The translations under genes were made by a program, and so were the position numbers. From Ferrimonas kyonanensis DSM 18153 (GTDB lineage: Bacteria; Pseudomonadota; Gammaproteobacteria; Enterobacterales; Shewanellaceae), in NCBI RefSeq assembly GCF_000425405.1, contig NZ_AUDJ01000002.1:1-64000 (forward strand): DNA of 64,000 bases, in the 5' to 3' direction. Numbering within the stretch: position 1 is the first letter of the stretch; the number at the start of each line of letters is the position of its first letter. Of this stretch, positions 42,981 to 52,237 are shown piece after piece. Below the pieces are notes generated by a model, which saw only the letters and a program-made list of their open reading frames with translations, ran no database searches and was not told where the DNA came from.

Positions 42981-44834
42981 ATGAAAGCAATTAAATGGTT
43001 TTTTATCGGCGTACTGGCCCTGGTGCTGGTGATCGCAGTGTATGTGGGCGTTTTTTTGGATCCAAACGCCTTTAAACCGGAAATTGAGGCCAAGGTGAAA
43101 GAAGCCACCGGTCGCACTTTGTCCATCGACGGCGACATTGGCTGGAGCCTGTTCCCCAAGGTGGGGTTGGACATCGCCGGCATCTCTCTGGGTAACATTC
43201 CCGGAGAAAATCTGCCGCCACTGCTGTCGGTGAACCAGGCGGTGGTGGGGGTGAACCTGCTGCCACTGCTTCAAAAAGACGTGCAGATTGAAGAGGTGAC
43301 CCTGGCCGGTGTGGCCCTGAACATGGTCACCCTGGAAGATGGTCGCAACAGCCTCGAAGGGCTGGGTGGCGGAGCGCCAGCGGCGACAGACACTCAAGGC
43401 TCGTCCGACAGCGGTTCGGCGCCGACGCCCATGAGTTGGAAGCTGGGGCAGCTGCACCTGCAACAATTCAGCTTCAACAGCGATAACCGCCAGACTCAGG
43501 TAAGCCGCAAATTAGCCATCGAGTCGTTGTCGCTGGAGGAGTTTGAACCCGGTCGCGCCGCCCCGTTTGAGATGGTGGTCAGCCTGGAAGACCCGCAGTT
43601 GGCCCTGTCGACATCGGCTTCCTCGATGCTGACCGTGGCCAAGGATTTTTCACGGATTCAGTTGGACGCCTGGAAGCAGCAGTTTAACGTCAGTGGTCCG
43701 GCTCTGCCCAACGGTAAGCCTTTGACGGTATCGGTGCAGTTTGATGCCGACTTCAACCTGGGCCAGCAGCAGTTTGCCCTGACTAACCTGAAACTGGACC
43801 AGGAGGGCTTCGAGTTACAGGGCTCCGGCAGTGTCGATCTGAATCAGGTACGTCCGGTTCTTAATCTGCAACTTAAAGGTAATGACCTGATTCTGGACCC
43901 GTGGATGCCGGCTTCCGGCGCTTCCGAGCAAGGCACCGCCGCCTCCGAGCCCAAGCCTGCCGCCGAGGGCGGCAATGAAGAGCCAGACCTGTCGGCGCTG
44001 AGGCAATTTGACCTGTATGCCAACATGTCGTTGTCCTCCATTAAGGCCAATCAGTGGTTGGTGACCCAGCCTAGCCTGGATCTGCAACTGGTGGACGGCT
44101 TGTTTACTCTGAAGCAGATGAAGGCATCGGCGTTTGAGGGCACCCTGACTACCCAGGCAACTCTGGACAGTCGCACTCAGCCGGTCAGTTACCAGTTCGA
44201 CTCCAAGTTGGTCAACTTGTCCATACAGCCACTGCTGAAAGCCGCCATCGATTCAGAGGTGATGGCGGGGACCGGAGAGCTGACTGTAGCGGGCACCGGC
44301 GCCAGCCTGGCACCGGACCAAGTACTGGCGAATCTGGTGGCTAAGGGACGCCTGGCCTTGGACGACGGCGCGGTCTACGGCATCAATGTGGCACAGAAGA
44401 TCCGTGAAGTGAAAGCCAGCTTCGATGGCAGTGCGGCGCCAGCCGCGGCCGAAGTGCAGAAGACGGACTTTTCCAGCTTTGCCACCGCGTTCTCCATCGA
44501 CAAAGGGGTGGTGACCACCCCGGACGTCGCGTTGTCTTCGCCACTGCTCAGAGTGAATGGCGGCGGTTCTTCTAACCTGGTGACTCAGCAATTGGATTAC
44601 GACATGGAGGTTGCCGTGGTGGGCTCGCTGGAAGGCCAGGGCGGCAAGAGCCTGGATGACCTCAAGGGCCTGGCGATTCCGCTGCAGATTGGTGGCGGTT
44701 TTGCGTCGCCTTCCATTGGCATCGACATGGACGCGTTGCTGCAAAACAAGCTGGATCAGGAAGGCGATAAGCTGAAAGAAAAACTGGAAGACAAGCTGAA
44801 GGACAAACTGTTTAAAGGATTCGGGAGAGGCTGA
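42981..44834 (+). CDS. AsmA family protein
   Basis: A 617-residue protein starting at ATG 42981; the earlier in-frame starts precede a segment without homology. One N-terminal membrane helix (about residues 5-24) anchors a long periplasmic beta-rich body. The AsmA opening is clear: KPEIEAKVKEATGRTLSIDG then GLDIAGISLGN. The C-terminal third repeats the fold (GTGELTVAGTGASL, VARAL-type) and ends with an amphipathic Lys/Glu tail (KLKEKLEDKLKDKLFKGFG). AsmA-like proteins are thought to move phospholipids toward the outer membrane. Its stop overlaps the start of the lipoprotein gene. Confidence 0.8.
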   Translation: MKAIKWFFIGVLALVLVIAVYVGVFLDPNAFKPEIEAKVKEATGRTLSIDGDIGWSLFPKVGLDIAGISLGNIPGENLPPLLSVNQAVVGVNLLPLLQKDVQIEEVTLAGVALNMVTLEDGRNSLEGLGGGAPAATDTQGSSDSGSAPTPMSWKLGQLHLQQFSFNSDNRQTQVSRKLAIESLSLEEFEPGRAAPFEMVVSLEDPQLALSTSASSMLTVAKDFSRIQLDAWKQQFNVSGPALPNGKPLTVSVQFDADFNLGQQQFALTNLKLDQEGFELQGSGSVDLNQVRPVLNLQLKGNDLILDPWMPASGASEQGTAASEPKPAAEGGNEEPDLSALRQFDLYANMSLSSIKANQWLVTQPSLDLQLVDGLFTLKQMKASAFEGTLTTQATLDSRTQPVSYQFDSKLVNLSIQPLLKAAIDSEVMAGTGELTVAGTGASLAPDQVLANLVAKGRLALDDGAVYGINVAQKIREVKASFDGSAAPAAAEVQKTDFSSFATAFSIDKGVVTTPDVALSSPLLRVNGGGSSNLVTQQLDYDMEVAVVGSLEGQGGKSLDDLKGLAIPLQIGGGFASPSIGIDMDALLQNKLDQEGDKLKEKLEDKLKDKLFKGFGRG

Positions 44835-45340
44835 TGAAATACCTATGGACCCTGGCGTTGGCCATGGCATTGACCGGCTGTGGCAGTGATGTGTCCACAG
44901 AGACCGCAGCGGTAACGCCGCCCGCCGCGCCGCTGCAGGCGGCGGACACCCCAGCCCTGGTGCAGGAGAAACCCATGTCGGCACTTACGATGGCACTTGA
45001 GGTGCCGGACACTCCATGGCCCCGGGAGCAGGACCTGCCGGTCACTCTGACCATCAGCAACGATACCCAGAGTGATACCGCGTTGACCATCCTGTCGGGC
45101 ATGACCGCCGATCTGGTGATGACCGGGGCCGAAGGGGTGGTATGGCAGTTCAGTCATGAGATGATGTTTACCCAGGCGCTGCGGGAGTGGCGCATCGCTG
45201 CCGGCACCACCAAGACCCTGAGCTTTACCATTGGCAGTGAGCGTCTGTCTGATCTGGCGCCAGGTAAGTACACCTTGCAGGCCGTGCTGAATACCATGGC
45301 GCACCCTAAAACCGCGCCTCTGGTCATTCAGTTGAAATAA
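44834..45340 (+). CDS. Lipoprotein with BsuPI (proteinase inhibitor-like) domain
   Basis: A 168-residue lipoprotein: signal ends LTGC at Cys16, then a Pro/Ala-rich linker to about residue 55. The C-terminal domain has the BsuPI pattern (LPVTLTISNDTQSD, VWQFSHEMMFTQAL, LAPGKYTLQAVL), a beta sandwich first found in a Bacillus intracellular protease inhibitor. In Gram-negatives it is more often an envelope lipoprotein of unknown role. Start ATG 44834 overlaps the AsmA stop codon by 1 bp, so the two are translationally coupled; ends at a strong terminator. Confidence 0.75.
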   Translation: MKYLWTLALAMALTGCGSDVSTETAAVTPPAAPLQAADTPALVQEKPMSALTMALEVPDTPWPREQDLPVTLTISNDTQSDTALTILSGMTADLVMTGAEGVVWQFSHEMMFTQALREWRIAAGTTKTLSFTIGSERLSDLAPGKYTLQAVLNTMAHPKTAPLVIQLK

Positions 45341-45368
45341 CAGCCACACTAAATTGCCCGTCAGACCC

Positions 45369-45398
45369 CGCCCCGGCCCAGTGCCGGGGCGTTTTTTT
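45369..45398 (+). terminator. Intrinsic terminator of the AsmA/BsuPI operon
   Basis: CGCCCCGGC-CCAGT-GCCGGGGCG stem followed by seven T, about 28 bp after the lipoprotein stop. Confidence 0.85.
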
Positions 45399-45485
45399 GT
45401 TGCCTGCCCCTGCTGGAATGGGGATCTCGGCCCGCCCTAAAGCACGGACTGGACTATAGTTAATTTCATTCAGGGTTGCTTTGGG

Positions 45486-46313
45486 ATGGCAAGAGTTATG
45501 ATCATTGTCAGGGATCTGGCCAAGGGCTTTGCCGTGCCCGATCAAAAACGGCGCCCGGAGTTGTCGGGGCAGGACCCGAGAATGGGCAATGGCGTGTTTC
45601 ACTCGGTGCGTTCGGTCAGTTTCCATGCCCGGCCCGGTGAAGTGCTGGGACTGCTTGGCCCCAACGGCGCCGGCAAAACCACGGTGCTGAGAATGTTGTC
45701 CGGGGTGTTGAGCCCGGATCAGGGCATCATCGAAATCAATGGCAGAAATTGGCACCGTCAGCCGGAAAAGATGCGTCAGCAAATCGGCTTTTTGTCCGCG
45801 TCCACCGCGTTGTACGAGCGCCTGACCGTCGCAGAGAATCTGGAGTTTTTCGGTCATCTCTATGGCATGACACCGGCATTAATTCATGAGCGCATCGCCG
45901 AGTTGTCGCAGCAGTTGGAGTTGGAGCCGTTTTTACAGCGCAAGGTGCTGGAGTTGTCCTTGGGGATGAAGCAGAGGGCAAGCATCGCTCGGGCAGTTAT
46001 CCATAAGCCCGAGGTCGTCGTGCTCGATGAACCGACAACCGGGCTCGACATCATGTCTGCCCAAGCGGTGCTTGACTTTATTCATAGCCAAAAAATGGCC
46101 AATCGGCCAGTTATCTTCTCCACCCACAGGTTGGAGGAGGTGAGCCTGTTGTGCGATCGCATCGCGGTGATCATGTACGGCTGCAGCGTGTTTGAGGGCG
46201 ATTTGGCGGCCTTTGCCGGCACTCGATATCCCGATGCCCTGCGTGAAGCATTTGTGGCCTGTCAGCATGAGGCTTCCCGTCACCCTCACGGCCTGAGCGG
46301 GATGGCCGGATGA
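45486..46313 (+). CDS. ABC transporter ATP-binding protein (NatA-like)
   Basis: A 275-residue ATPase. Walker A GLLGPNGAGKTTVLRML (about residues 56-72), signature LSLGMKQRASIARAV, Walker B VVVLDEPTTGLD and the H-loop THRLEEV. Residues 14-38 are an unusual insertion between the first strand and the Walker A segment. The start at 45486 is uncertain (ATG 45498 also possible). It overlaps the permease gene by 4 bp. NatA/NatB pairs export Na+ or peptides, but the substrate here is unknown. Confidence 0.85.
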   Translation: MARVMIIVRDLAKGFAVPDQKRRPELSGQDPRMGNGVFHSVRSVSFHARPGEVLGLLGPNGAGKTTVLRMLSGVLSPDQGIIEINGRNWHRQPEKMRQQIGFLSASTALYERLTVAENLEFFGHLYGMTPALIHERIAELSQQLELEPFLQRKVLELSLGMKQRASIARAVIHKPEVVVLDEPTTGLDIMSAQAVLDFIHSQKMANRPVIFSTHRLEEVSLLCDRIAVIMYGCSVFEGDLAAFAGTRYPDALREAFVACQHEASRHPHGLSGMAG

Positions 46314-47503
46314 TTCGCCGCATCTGGCTCAAGGAGATGAAAGAGGTGCTGCGGGATCGCAAAACCATGGGCTTTGTGGTGCTGTTTCCCACCATGATGT
46401 TACCGGCGCTGATCCTCTGTGTCGGCCTGATCGGCTACCAGTTGCTGCTTACCAAGCAGGCCGAGCGCATCGATTATGGCCTTATCGGCCCGGCGGTATG
46501 GGTGGAAGAGGTCGAGCGGGCGTTGGCCTCGGTCCCCAATCTGAACCGCATCGACGGCGTCAGTCGCCAGCGGGCCTCGGGGCTGATCAACGAGGGCCGG
46601 TTGGATTTCGTCTTGCAGATGTTGCCGGGCTTCGATCCGCTGACCAACCCCAAAAGCCAATGGCAGATGCTGTACAACCAGACCGATGACCATGGTCAGT
46701 TCGTGCGGGTACGCCAGGCGCTGTCGGCCTTGCAGCAGCGGTGGATGAGCGGTTACTTGCTCAATCAGGGGGTCGGTGAAGACGTCATTCGAGCGGTGGA
46801 GCAGCCGATGATACTGGCCCGGATCGAAACCGCCGCCGAGCGTCAGAGTGTCGGCGACAAAGTAGGGGGGATCTTGCCGTTCCTGTTGCTGTTTCTGTGC
46901 ATGATGGGGGCGATGTTGCCGGCGCTGGACATCGGTGCCGGAGAGAAGGAGCGCGGCACCCTGGAGACACTGTTGATGGTGCCCCAGCCCAGAACCACCC
47001 TGGTGGTCGGCAAGTTTCTGGTGATCGCCACCACCTCGATGATGCTGGCGCTACTGACTCTGATCAGTGCCATCTTCTGGTTACTGGCCATCGGCTACCT
47101 GCTGGATCTGAATCTGTTTATTCGCCTGGCCAAACTGTTTAACCCCATGGACATCGGCTTGTTGCTGCTGTTGCTGTTGCCCATCGCCGGCGTGTTTGCG
47201 GCGCTGTTGCTGTCGATCTCCATCTTCGCCAAAAGTTACAAAGAGGGGCAGAACTATATGGGAGCCCTGCAGTTTGTCGCCATCATTCCGGCCATGGTGG
47301 CGACCCTGCCCGGCATTGAGCTGACCCGGCAAAATGCCTGGTATCCGATCTTTAACGTGTCGCTGGCCACCAAGGAGTTGTTGAAAGGCACTTTTGCCTA
47401 TTACGACCTGGCGGCGGTATTCGCCTCTAATCTGATTCTGGCGTCGCTGCTGCTGTGGTGCTGCGTGCAGTGGTTCCGGCGAGAGTCGGTGCTGTTCCGC
47501 TGA
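46310..47503 (+). CDS. ABC transporter permease (NatB/ABC-2 type)
   Basis: A 397-residue permease. One helix near residues 22-42, a periplasmic loop of about 140 residues, then five or six helices from about residue 185 to 390, with the ABC-2 signature GEKERGTLETLLMVP before the third. It pairs with the upstream ATPase, probably as dimers. Exporter direction is assumed from the class. Followed by a bidirectional terminator. Confidence 0.85.
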   Translation: MIRRIWLKEMKEVLRDRKTMGFVVLFPTMMLPALILCVGLIGYQLLLTKQAERIDYGLIGPAVWVEEVERALASVPNLNRIDGVSRQRASGLINEGRLDFVLQMLPGFDPLTNPKSQWQMLYNQTDDHGQFVRVRQALSALQQRWMSGYLLNQGVGEDVIRAVEQPMILARIETAAERQSVGDKVGGILPFLLLFLCMMGAMLPALDIGAGEKERGTLETLLMVPQPRTTLVVGKFLVIATTSMMLALLTLISAIFWLLAIGYLLDLNLFIRLAKLFNPMDIGLLLLLLLPIAGVFAALLLSISIFAKSYKEGQNYMGALQFVAIIPAMVATLPGIELTRQNAWYPIFNVSLATKELLKGTFAYYDLAAVFASNLILASLLLWCCVQWFRRESVLFR

Positions 47504-47512
47504 CGGTCGGCC

Positions 47513-47546
47513 ACAAAAAAAGCCAGCGTTGAGCGCTGGCTTTTTC
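47513..47546. terminator. Bidirectional terminator between natB-like and mltD
   Basis: AGCCAGCG-TTGAG-CGCTGGCT stem with seven or more A before and five T after. Serves the permease gene on the plus strand and mltD on the minus strand. Confidence 0.85.
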
Positions 47547-47560
47547 GTGTTAAAGGACGG

Positions 47561-49147
47561 CTAGGTGCTGATCTTGGTCACGTCCACGTACAGGGTCAGG
47601 CCCTGGCCCGGTTGCAGGTACTTGTTGCTGTCTAGCTGATTCCAGCGCACCAGATCGGCCACAGTGACGTTGAATTTCTTGGCAATGCGCGCCAGGGAAT
47701 CGCCGCTCTTGACCTTGTAACTGACCTGGCGCATCACCGAGGTCTTGTCCTGCTTCTTGCTGATGCGGTTAACCCACACCACCAGTTTTTGTCCGGGACG
47801 GATGGTGTCCGACGGCGCCATGGAGTTCCAGCTGGCCAGTTGAGATACCTTGACCTTGTTGGCTCGGGCGATGGTCCACAGGGAGTCGCCAGGCTTAACA
47901 ATGTGCTCCAGCTTAAAGTTGGCGCGTTTTTTCGATTGCTTGCGAGCCAGACGCTGGTCGGCGCTGAACGGGTACAGTTCAGGATCCTTGGCGGCCACCG
48001 GGATCAGCAGGTGCTGGCCGATGCGAATCATGTTGCCATCCAGGTTGTTGACCGACTGAATGATCCCCACTCGAGTGTGGTAACGCTTGGCGATGACGCC
48101 CAGAGAGTCGCCATTTTTCACTTCGTAACGCAGCCAGTTGACCCGCTCGGTAGAGCCGGTGTCCGCCAGGGCGGTGATAAAGCCGTCGGCCTTGTCCACC
48201 GGCAGCAGCAGCTTGTGAGGGCCGTCGGGGGCGGTGGCCCAGCGGTTGTAGGCCGGGTTGAGGCGGTGCAGGTCGGCCACGGACATGTCGGCCATGTCGG
48301 CGGCCAGGGCCAGATCAATCTGGCTGCCGGTGTCGATCTCCTGCAACTGCGGCTTGTTGGCAATGGGCGCCAGTTCGATGCCGTACTGTTCCGCGTTGCG
48401 AATCACGTCGGCCACGGCAAGCAGTTGCGGCACGTAACGCTCGGTCTCTTTGGGCAGGTCCAGCGACCAGAAGTCGGTAGGCTTGCCTTTGGCTTTGTTT
48501 TTCTTAATCGCCCGGAATACTCGGCCTTCGCCGGTGTTGTAGGCGGCCAGGGCGTACAACCAGTTGTGATCGAGCTTGTTATACAGGTACTCCATCATGT
48601 CCATGGCCGCGCGGGTGGAGGCGGCGACATCACGGCGGCCATCGTACCACCAGTTCTGCTGCAGGCCGAAGTAGCGGCCCATGGGGCTGGTGAACTGCCA
48701 CAGCCCGGCGGCGGCGCCATGGCTGTAGGCGAAGGCATCGAATGAGCTTTCGACGATGGGCAGCAGCGCCAGTTCGATGGGCAGCCCGCGTCGTTCCACC
48801 TCTTCGACAATCAGATACAGGTAGGGATCGGCGCGTTCGGAGACGATCTCCAGATGGCGAGGGTTGGCCTTGTACCATTTACGGAACCGCTCGACCCGGG
48901 CGTTGTCGGGGACGGTCATGGCCATTTGACGGCTGATTCGTTCCCACACGTCGTCGGGGGGCAGAATGACGGGCTGCTGAGCTTCCTGCTCGTCGTTGTT
49001 GTTGCCAGGGGCCAGTTCGGCGTTGTCCTGGGCAACTTCAGCGGGGATTGCTGCGTCGTTCAAGGCGTGCTCTTCGCCGCCGCTCAGGCTTTGACAGCCG
49101 GTCAGCAGAACCGCCAGAGAAAGAGCAGAAAGTCTCTTATTAATCAT
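47561..49147 (-). CDS. mltD: Membrane-bound lytic murein transglycosylase D
   Basis: A 528-residue outer-membrane lipoprotein (lipobox LTGC at Cys18) that cleaves peptidoglycan between MurNAc and GlcNAc with anhydro-ring formation. Catalytic SLT domain about residues 100-260: ALLPIVESSFDAFAYSHGA (catalytic Glu), AAGLWQFTSPMGRYFGLQ, AAYNTGEGRV. Three C-terminal LysM repeats (about 335-385, 405-455 and 470-525) bind glycan. Same order with gloB next to it as in E. coli. The 5' region near 49150-49230 contains the promoter. Confidence 0.9.
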   Translation of the reverse strand: MINKRLSALSLAVLLTGCQSLSGGEEHALNDAAIPAEVAQDNAELAPGNNNDEQEAQQPVILPPDDVWERISRQMAMTVPDNARVERFRKWYKANPRHLEIVSERADPYLYLIVEEVERRGLPIELALLPIVESSFDAFAYSHGAAAGLWQFTSPMGRYFGLQQNWWYDGRRDVAASTRAAMDMMEYLYNKLDHNWLYALAAYNTGEGRVFRAIKKNKAKGKPTDFWSLDLPKETERYVPQLLAVADVIRNAEQYGIELAPIANKPQLQEIDTGSQIDLALAADMADMSVADLHRLNPAYNRWATAPDGPHKLLLPVDKADGFITALADTGSTERVNWLRYEVKNGDSLGVIAKRYHTRVGIIQSVNNLDGNMIRIGQHLLIPVAAKDPELYPFSADQRLARKQSKKRANFKLEHIVKPGDSLWTIARANKVKVSQLASWNSMAPSDTIRPGQKLVVWVNRISKKQDKTSVMRQVSYKVKSGDSLARIAKKFNVTVADLVRWNQLDSNKYLQPGQGLTLYVDVTKIST

Positions 49148-49232
49148 TTATATACCGTTTTTATCAGCCTACAAAAAGGCGCAGATAACAGACTGCGCCA
49201 GGCGTATATGGACGGGGATTGTAACCGTTTTG

Positions 49233-50000
49233 TCAGAACTTGTCTTTCCACGAGCGTAACTGTGCGAAGCAGTCGATGCTGTCCTTACAGTCGCGGCCGA
49301 TGTGCTGGCTGACCTGATGCTGCAGTTCCGGCAGGTGGCTGCGCAGGAACGGGTTGATGCCGAGCTCCAATGCCATGCTGGTGGGCAGGGTTGGAATGCC
49401 GTCCTGGCGCAGCTTCAGGCAGCGGGCCTTGTGGGCTTGCAGTTGCTGATTGTCCGGATCCGCCGCCAAGGCGAACTCCAGGTTCGCCAGGGTGTATTCA
49501 TGGGCGGGGTAAAGCAGGTTGGAGGCGCCGAGATCCCGAAGCCGTTGCAGTGAGTCGTACATCTGCTCGGCACTGCCTTCAAACAGCCGCCCGCAGCCGC
49601 CGCTGAATAGAGTATCGCCACAAAACAGGTGATTGTCGATTTTGTAGGCGACATGATCCAGGGTGTGGCCCGGACAGCGGGTTACCAGCGCACTGAGACC
49701 GAGCCCTTGCAATGTGTGCAGATCGCCGTCATTGACGCTGACGCTGGCGCCGGTAAAGGGCGACCCGGCGGGAGCCAGCACGCTGATGCTCGGCCAGCTC
49801 TGCTTCAACTGGGCAACGCCACCGACGTGGTCGGAATGGTGGTGGGTAATCAATACCCCACACAGCACCAGCCCCTGCTGATTGAGGTAACGCTCGGCGG
49901 CGTCGCCATCGCCGGGATCCACGACCCAGGCATTGGCGCCGACAGTCAGGCACCAGATGTAGTTATCGGTAAAGGCGGGGATCGGGGTAATGCTCAGCAT
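49233..50000 (-). CDS. gloB: Hydroxyacylglutathione hydrolase (glyoxalase II)
   Basis: A 255-residue cytosolic metalloenzyme that hydrolyses S-D-lactoylglutathione, the second step of methylglyoxal removal. ATG 50000 is chosen because the fold begins with MLSITPIPAFTDNYIW. The di-metal site is seen in LITHHHSDHVGG, then RCPGHTLDHVAY and GDTLFSGGCGRLFEGS; HEYTLANLEFA is the substrate-binding segment. Adjacent to mltD (minus) and divergent from the YafS-like gene, as in E. coli. Confidence 0.9.
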   Translation of the reverse strand: MLSITPIPAFTDNYIWCLTVGANAWVVDPGDGDAAERYLNQQGLVLCGVLITHHHSDHVGGVAQLKQSWPSISVLAPAGSPFTGASVSVNDGDLHTLQGLGLSALVTRCPGHTLDHVAYKIDNHLFCGDTLFSGGCGRLFEGSAEQMYDSLQRLRDLGASNLLYPAHEYTLANLEFALAADPDNQQLQAHKARCLKLRQDGIPTLPTSMALELGINPFLRSHLPELQHQVSQHIGRDCKDSIDCFAQLRSWKDKF

Positions 50001-50214
50001 GATGGGATTCCGAAAGGGCGGTGAGTCACCAGTGTAAGCCTGAAAAATGACATAGCAAAGAGAAATCGTCGCCTTGTGCCGCAGGCATGAGCTGCAGCTC
50101 TTTGCCGCGATTTGGGCGGCAATTACCACGCCGGTTGCCGACGGTATGCTGGCGTCGGCACCACATTGTCAGTTATCTTTACTCCTGAGTCGGTTAGCCA
50201 ATCCATGGAGTTCG

Positions 50215-50958
50215 ATGCGCCCAGCATACAGTCATAACGCCATCACACCGCCCGCCAACTGGCAGCAACTGCCCTGGGGTGACTGGTTATGCCAGCAGAT
50301 CTCTGCTGGCCTGGACAGCTGGTGGCCGAAGCTGTTCGGCTATCACATGGTGAAACTGGGCCCGTTGGCGCCGCAACTGAATTCTGGTTTGTGCTCCATT
50401 CGTCATCAGATGGTGATCACCGCCACCGGTGGCGATATGTGGGGCGACCTGGATGATCTGCCGCTGCAGTGTCGCAGCGTCGATGCCTGCCTGTTGCCGC
50501 TGGTGATGGATTTCCACCAGGATCCCCATGGAGTGATGCGTGAAGCCGATCGGGTGTTGGTGGAGGGGGGCCATATGGTCATCGTCGGCTTTAACCCGGT
50601 CAGCCCTGCCGGGATGGGATTGTTATCGCCCAGTTGTCGCAAACGCTACCCGTGGAACGGCCGCATGTTCACTCCCAATCGAATCAAAGATTGGCTGGGG
50701 CTGCTGGGGTATCAGATTGTGGGACACGAACCGCTGGCCTTCAGTTCGCTGTTGTGGTCACCGGATCGGTTCCTGTGGCCACAACAATGGATGGCGCAAC
50801 AGACGCCGTCATTGGCATCGGTGTACCTGATCGTCGCGCGTAAGCTGGCAGTGCCATTGACGCCGGCACGGCCATTGTGGCGGCCGAAGAAGCGTTTGAT
50901 CGCCTCACCGGCAGCCATGGGGCGTGAGGCCGCGGGTCAGCGCCGCTGTAGCCGCTAG
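50215..50958 (+). CDS. YafS-like SAM-dependent methyltransferase
   Basis: A 247-residue protein from ATG 50215 (GGAG 8 bp upstream). The class I methyltransferase core is seen in part: SVDACLLPLVMDFHQDPHG and READRVLVEGGHMVIVGFNP, although the usual GxGxG loop is weak. The family member YafS in E. coli has the same position between gloB and rnhA, but its substrate is unknown. The tail (from about residue 225) is basic. Convergent with rnhA. Confidence 0.75.
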   Translation: MRPAYSHNAITPPANWQQLPWGDWLCQQISAGLDSWWPKLFGYHMVKLGPLAPQLNSGLCSIRHQMVITATGGDMWGDLDDLPLQCRSVDACLLPLVMDFHQDPHGVMREADRVLVEGGHMVIVGFNPVSPAGMGLLSPSCRKRYPWNGRMFTPNRIKDWLGLLGYQIVGHEPLAFSSLLWSPDRFLWPQQWMAQQTPSLASVYLIVARKLAVPLTPARPLWRPKKRLIASPAAMGREAAGQRRCSR

Positions 50959-50965
50959 GGCGGAA

Positions 50966-51439
50966 TCAGGCCGGCTGGTAGCCGCTGTCTTCCAATAGGT
51001 TGCTCTGGCCGGCGGCTTCACGAGCAAGATCATCCACCCGCTCATTCTCTGGTTGGCCGGAATGGCCTTTGACCCAGTGCCATTCAATCTGGTGTTGTTG
51101 GGTGGCGGCGTCCAGGCGTTTCCACAAGTCGACATTCTTCACCGGCTGCTTGCTGGCAGTCTTCCACCCTTTTCGTTTCCAGCCATGAATCCACTGGGTG
51201 ATCCCTTGACGCAGGTATTGGCTGTCGGTGTGCAGATCCACCGTGCAGGGAGCGTTGAGGGTCTCCAGTGCCACGATGGCGGCCAGCATCTCCATGCGGT
51301 TGTTGGTGGTCAGCTGGTAGCCGGCACTGAGTTCTTTGGTGTGTTGCTGATAACGCATCAGCACGCCGTATCCCCCGGGCCCCGGGTTGCCGAGACAGGA
51401 ACCGTCGGTATATAGGGTGACATGTTTTGGTTGAGTCAT
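50966..51439 (-). CDS. rnhA: Ribonuclease HI
   Basis: A 157-residue enzyme that cuts RNA in RNA-DNA hybrids and removes R-loops and primers. Catalytic carboxylates appear as [15 protein letters not shown] (Asp), [12 protein letters not shown] (Glu), [10 protein letters not shown] (Asp) and [15 protein letters not shown] (His, Asp). Length and layout equal E. coli RNase HI. Divergent from dnaQ with 66 bp between starts, a conserved arrangement. Confidence 0.95.
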   Translation of the reverse strand: MTQPKHVTLYTDGSCLGNPGPGGYGVLMRYQQHTKELSAGYQLTTNNRMEMLAAIVALETLNAPCTVDLHTDSQYLRQGITQWIHGWKRKGWKTASKQPVKNVDLWKRLDAATQQHQIEWHWVKGHSGQPENERVDDLAREAAGQSNLLEDSGYQPA

Positions 51440-51505
51440 TTAAATTGGTACCATAGCGTGTGCCGTAGCGCCCCAGTATATCGCAACTTGTTGCTAATCA
51501 GGATT

Positions 51506-52234
51506 ATGACAGACATAAATAGCCCAATTCGCCAGATCGTATTTGATACGGAAACCACCGGTATGAACCAGGATGCCGGTCCCCATTACCTGGGTCACCG
51601 CCTGATTGAGATCGGCTGTGTGGAGATGGTCAATCGTAAATTGACCGGCCGAACCTACCATGTGTACATCAAGCCCGACCGGGAAGTGGATCCGGAGGCC
51701 ATCGAAGTTCACGGCATCACCGATGAGTTTTTGGCCGACAAGCCGATGTTCCATGAAGTGGTGGATGACTTTGTCGAGTTTGTTCGCGGTGCTGAACTGA
51801 TCGCACACAACGCTTCGTTCGATACCGGCTTCATCAACTATGAATTTGAGAAACTGGGCCGCAATGAAACCATTGAGGCCCACTGCACCATCATCGATAC
51901 CCTGCAACTGGCACGGGAGAAAAAAAGTAAGGGTGAGATTCAGGGCAACCTGAATCTGGACGCCTTATGTCGTTTCTACGGCATCGACAACAGCCACCGT
52001 ACTTTGCACGGCGCATTGCTCGATTCCGAGATCCTGGCGGACGTGTTCCTGTTTATGACCGGTGGCCAAAAGGCGTTGGAGCTGGCCTCCGGGGCCGACG
52101 CCGATGGTGGTGGCATCATTCGGTTGGATCCATCCCGACGTCCCCTTAAAGTGATTCGGGCATCGGCCGATGATATAACTAGACACGACACGCGCATGGA
52201 GTTGGTCAGCGATCCAATCTGGCAACGAGGGTAA
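51506..52234 (+). CDS. dnaQ: DNA polymerase III epsilon subunit (proofreading exonuclease)
   Basis: A 242-residue 3'-5' exonuclease of the replicative polymerase. ATG 51506 is preferred over 51422 since DnaQ homology starts here. Motifs: VFDTETTGMN (metal Asp/Glu), HNASFDTGFI, and HGALLDSEILADVFLFM. A C-terminal part after residue 190 would bind the alpha subunit. The next gene starts 4 bp after its stop. Confidence 0.95.
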   Translation: MTDINSPIRQIVFDTETTGMNQDAGPHYLGHRLIEIGCVEMVNRKLTGRTYHVYIKPDREVDPEAIEVHGITDEFLADKPMFHEVVDDFVEFVRGAELIAHNASFDTGFINYEFEKLGRNETIEAHCTIIDTLQLAREKKSKGEIQGNLNLDALCRFYGIDNSHRTLHGALLDSEILADVFLFMTGGQKALELASGADADGGGIIRLDPSRRPLKVIRASADDITRHDTRMELVSDPIWQRG

Positions 52235-52237
52235 CGG

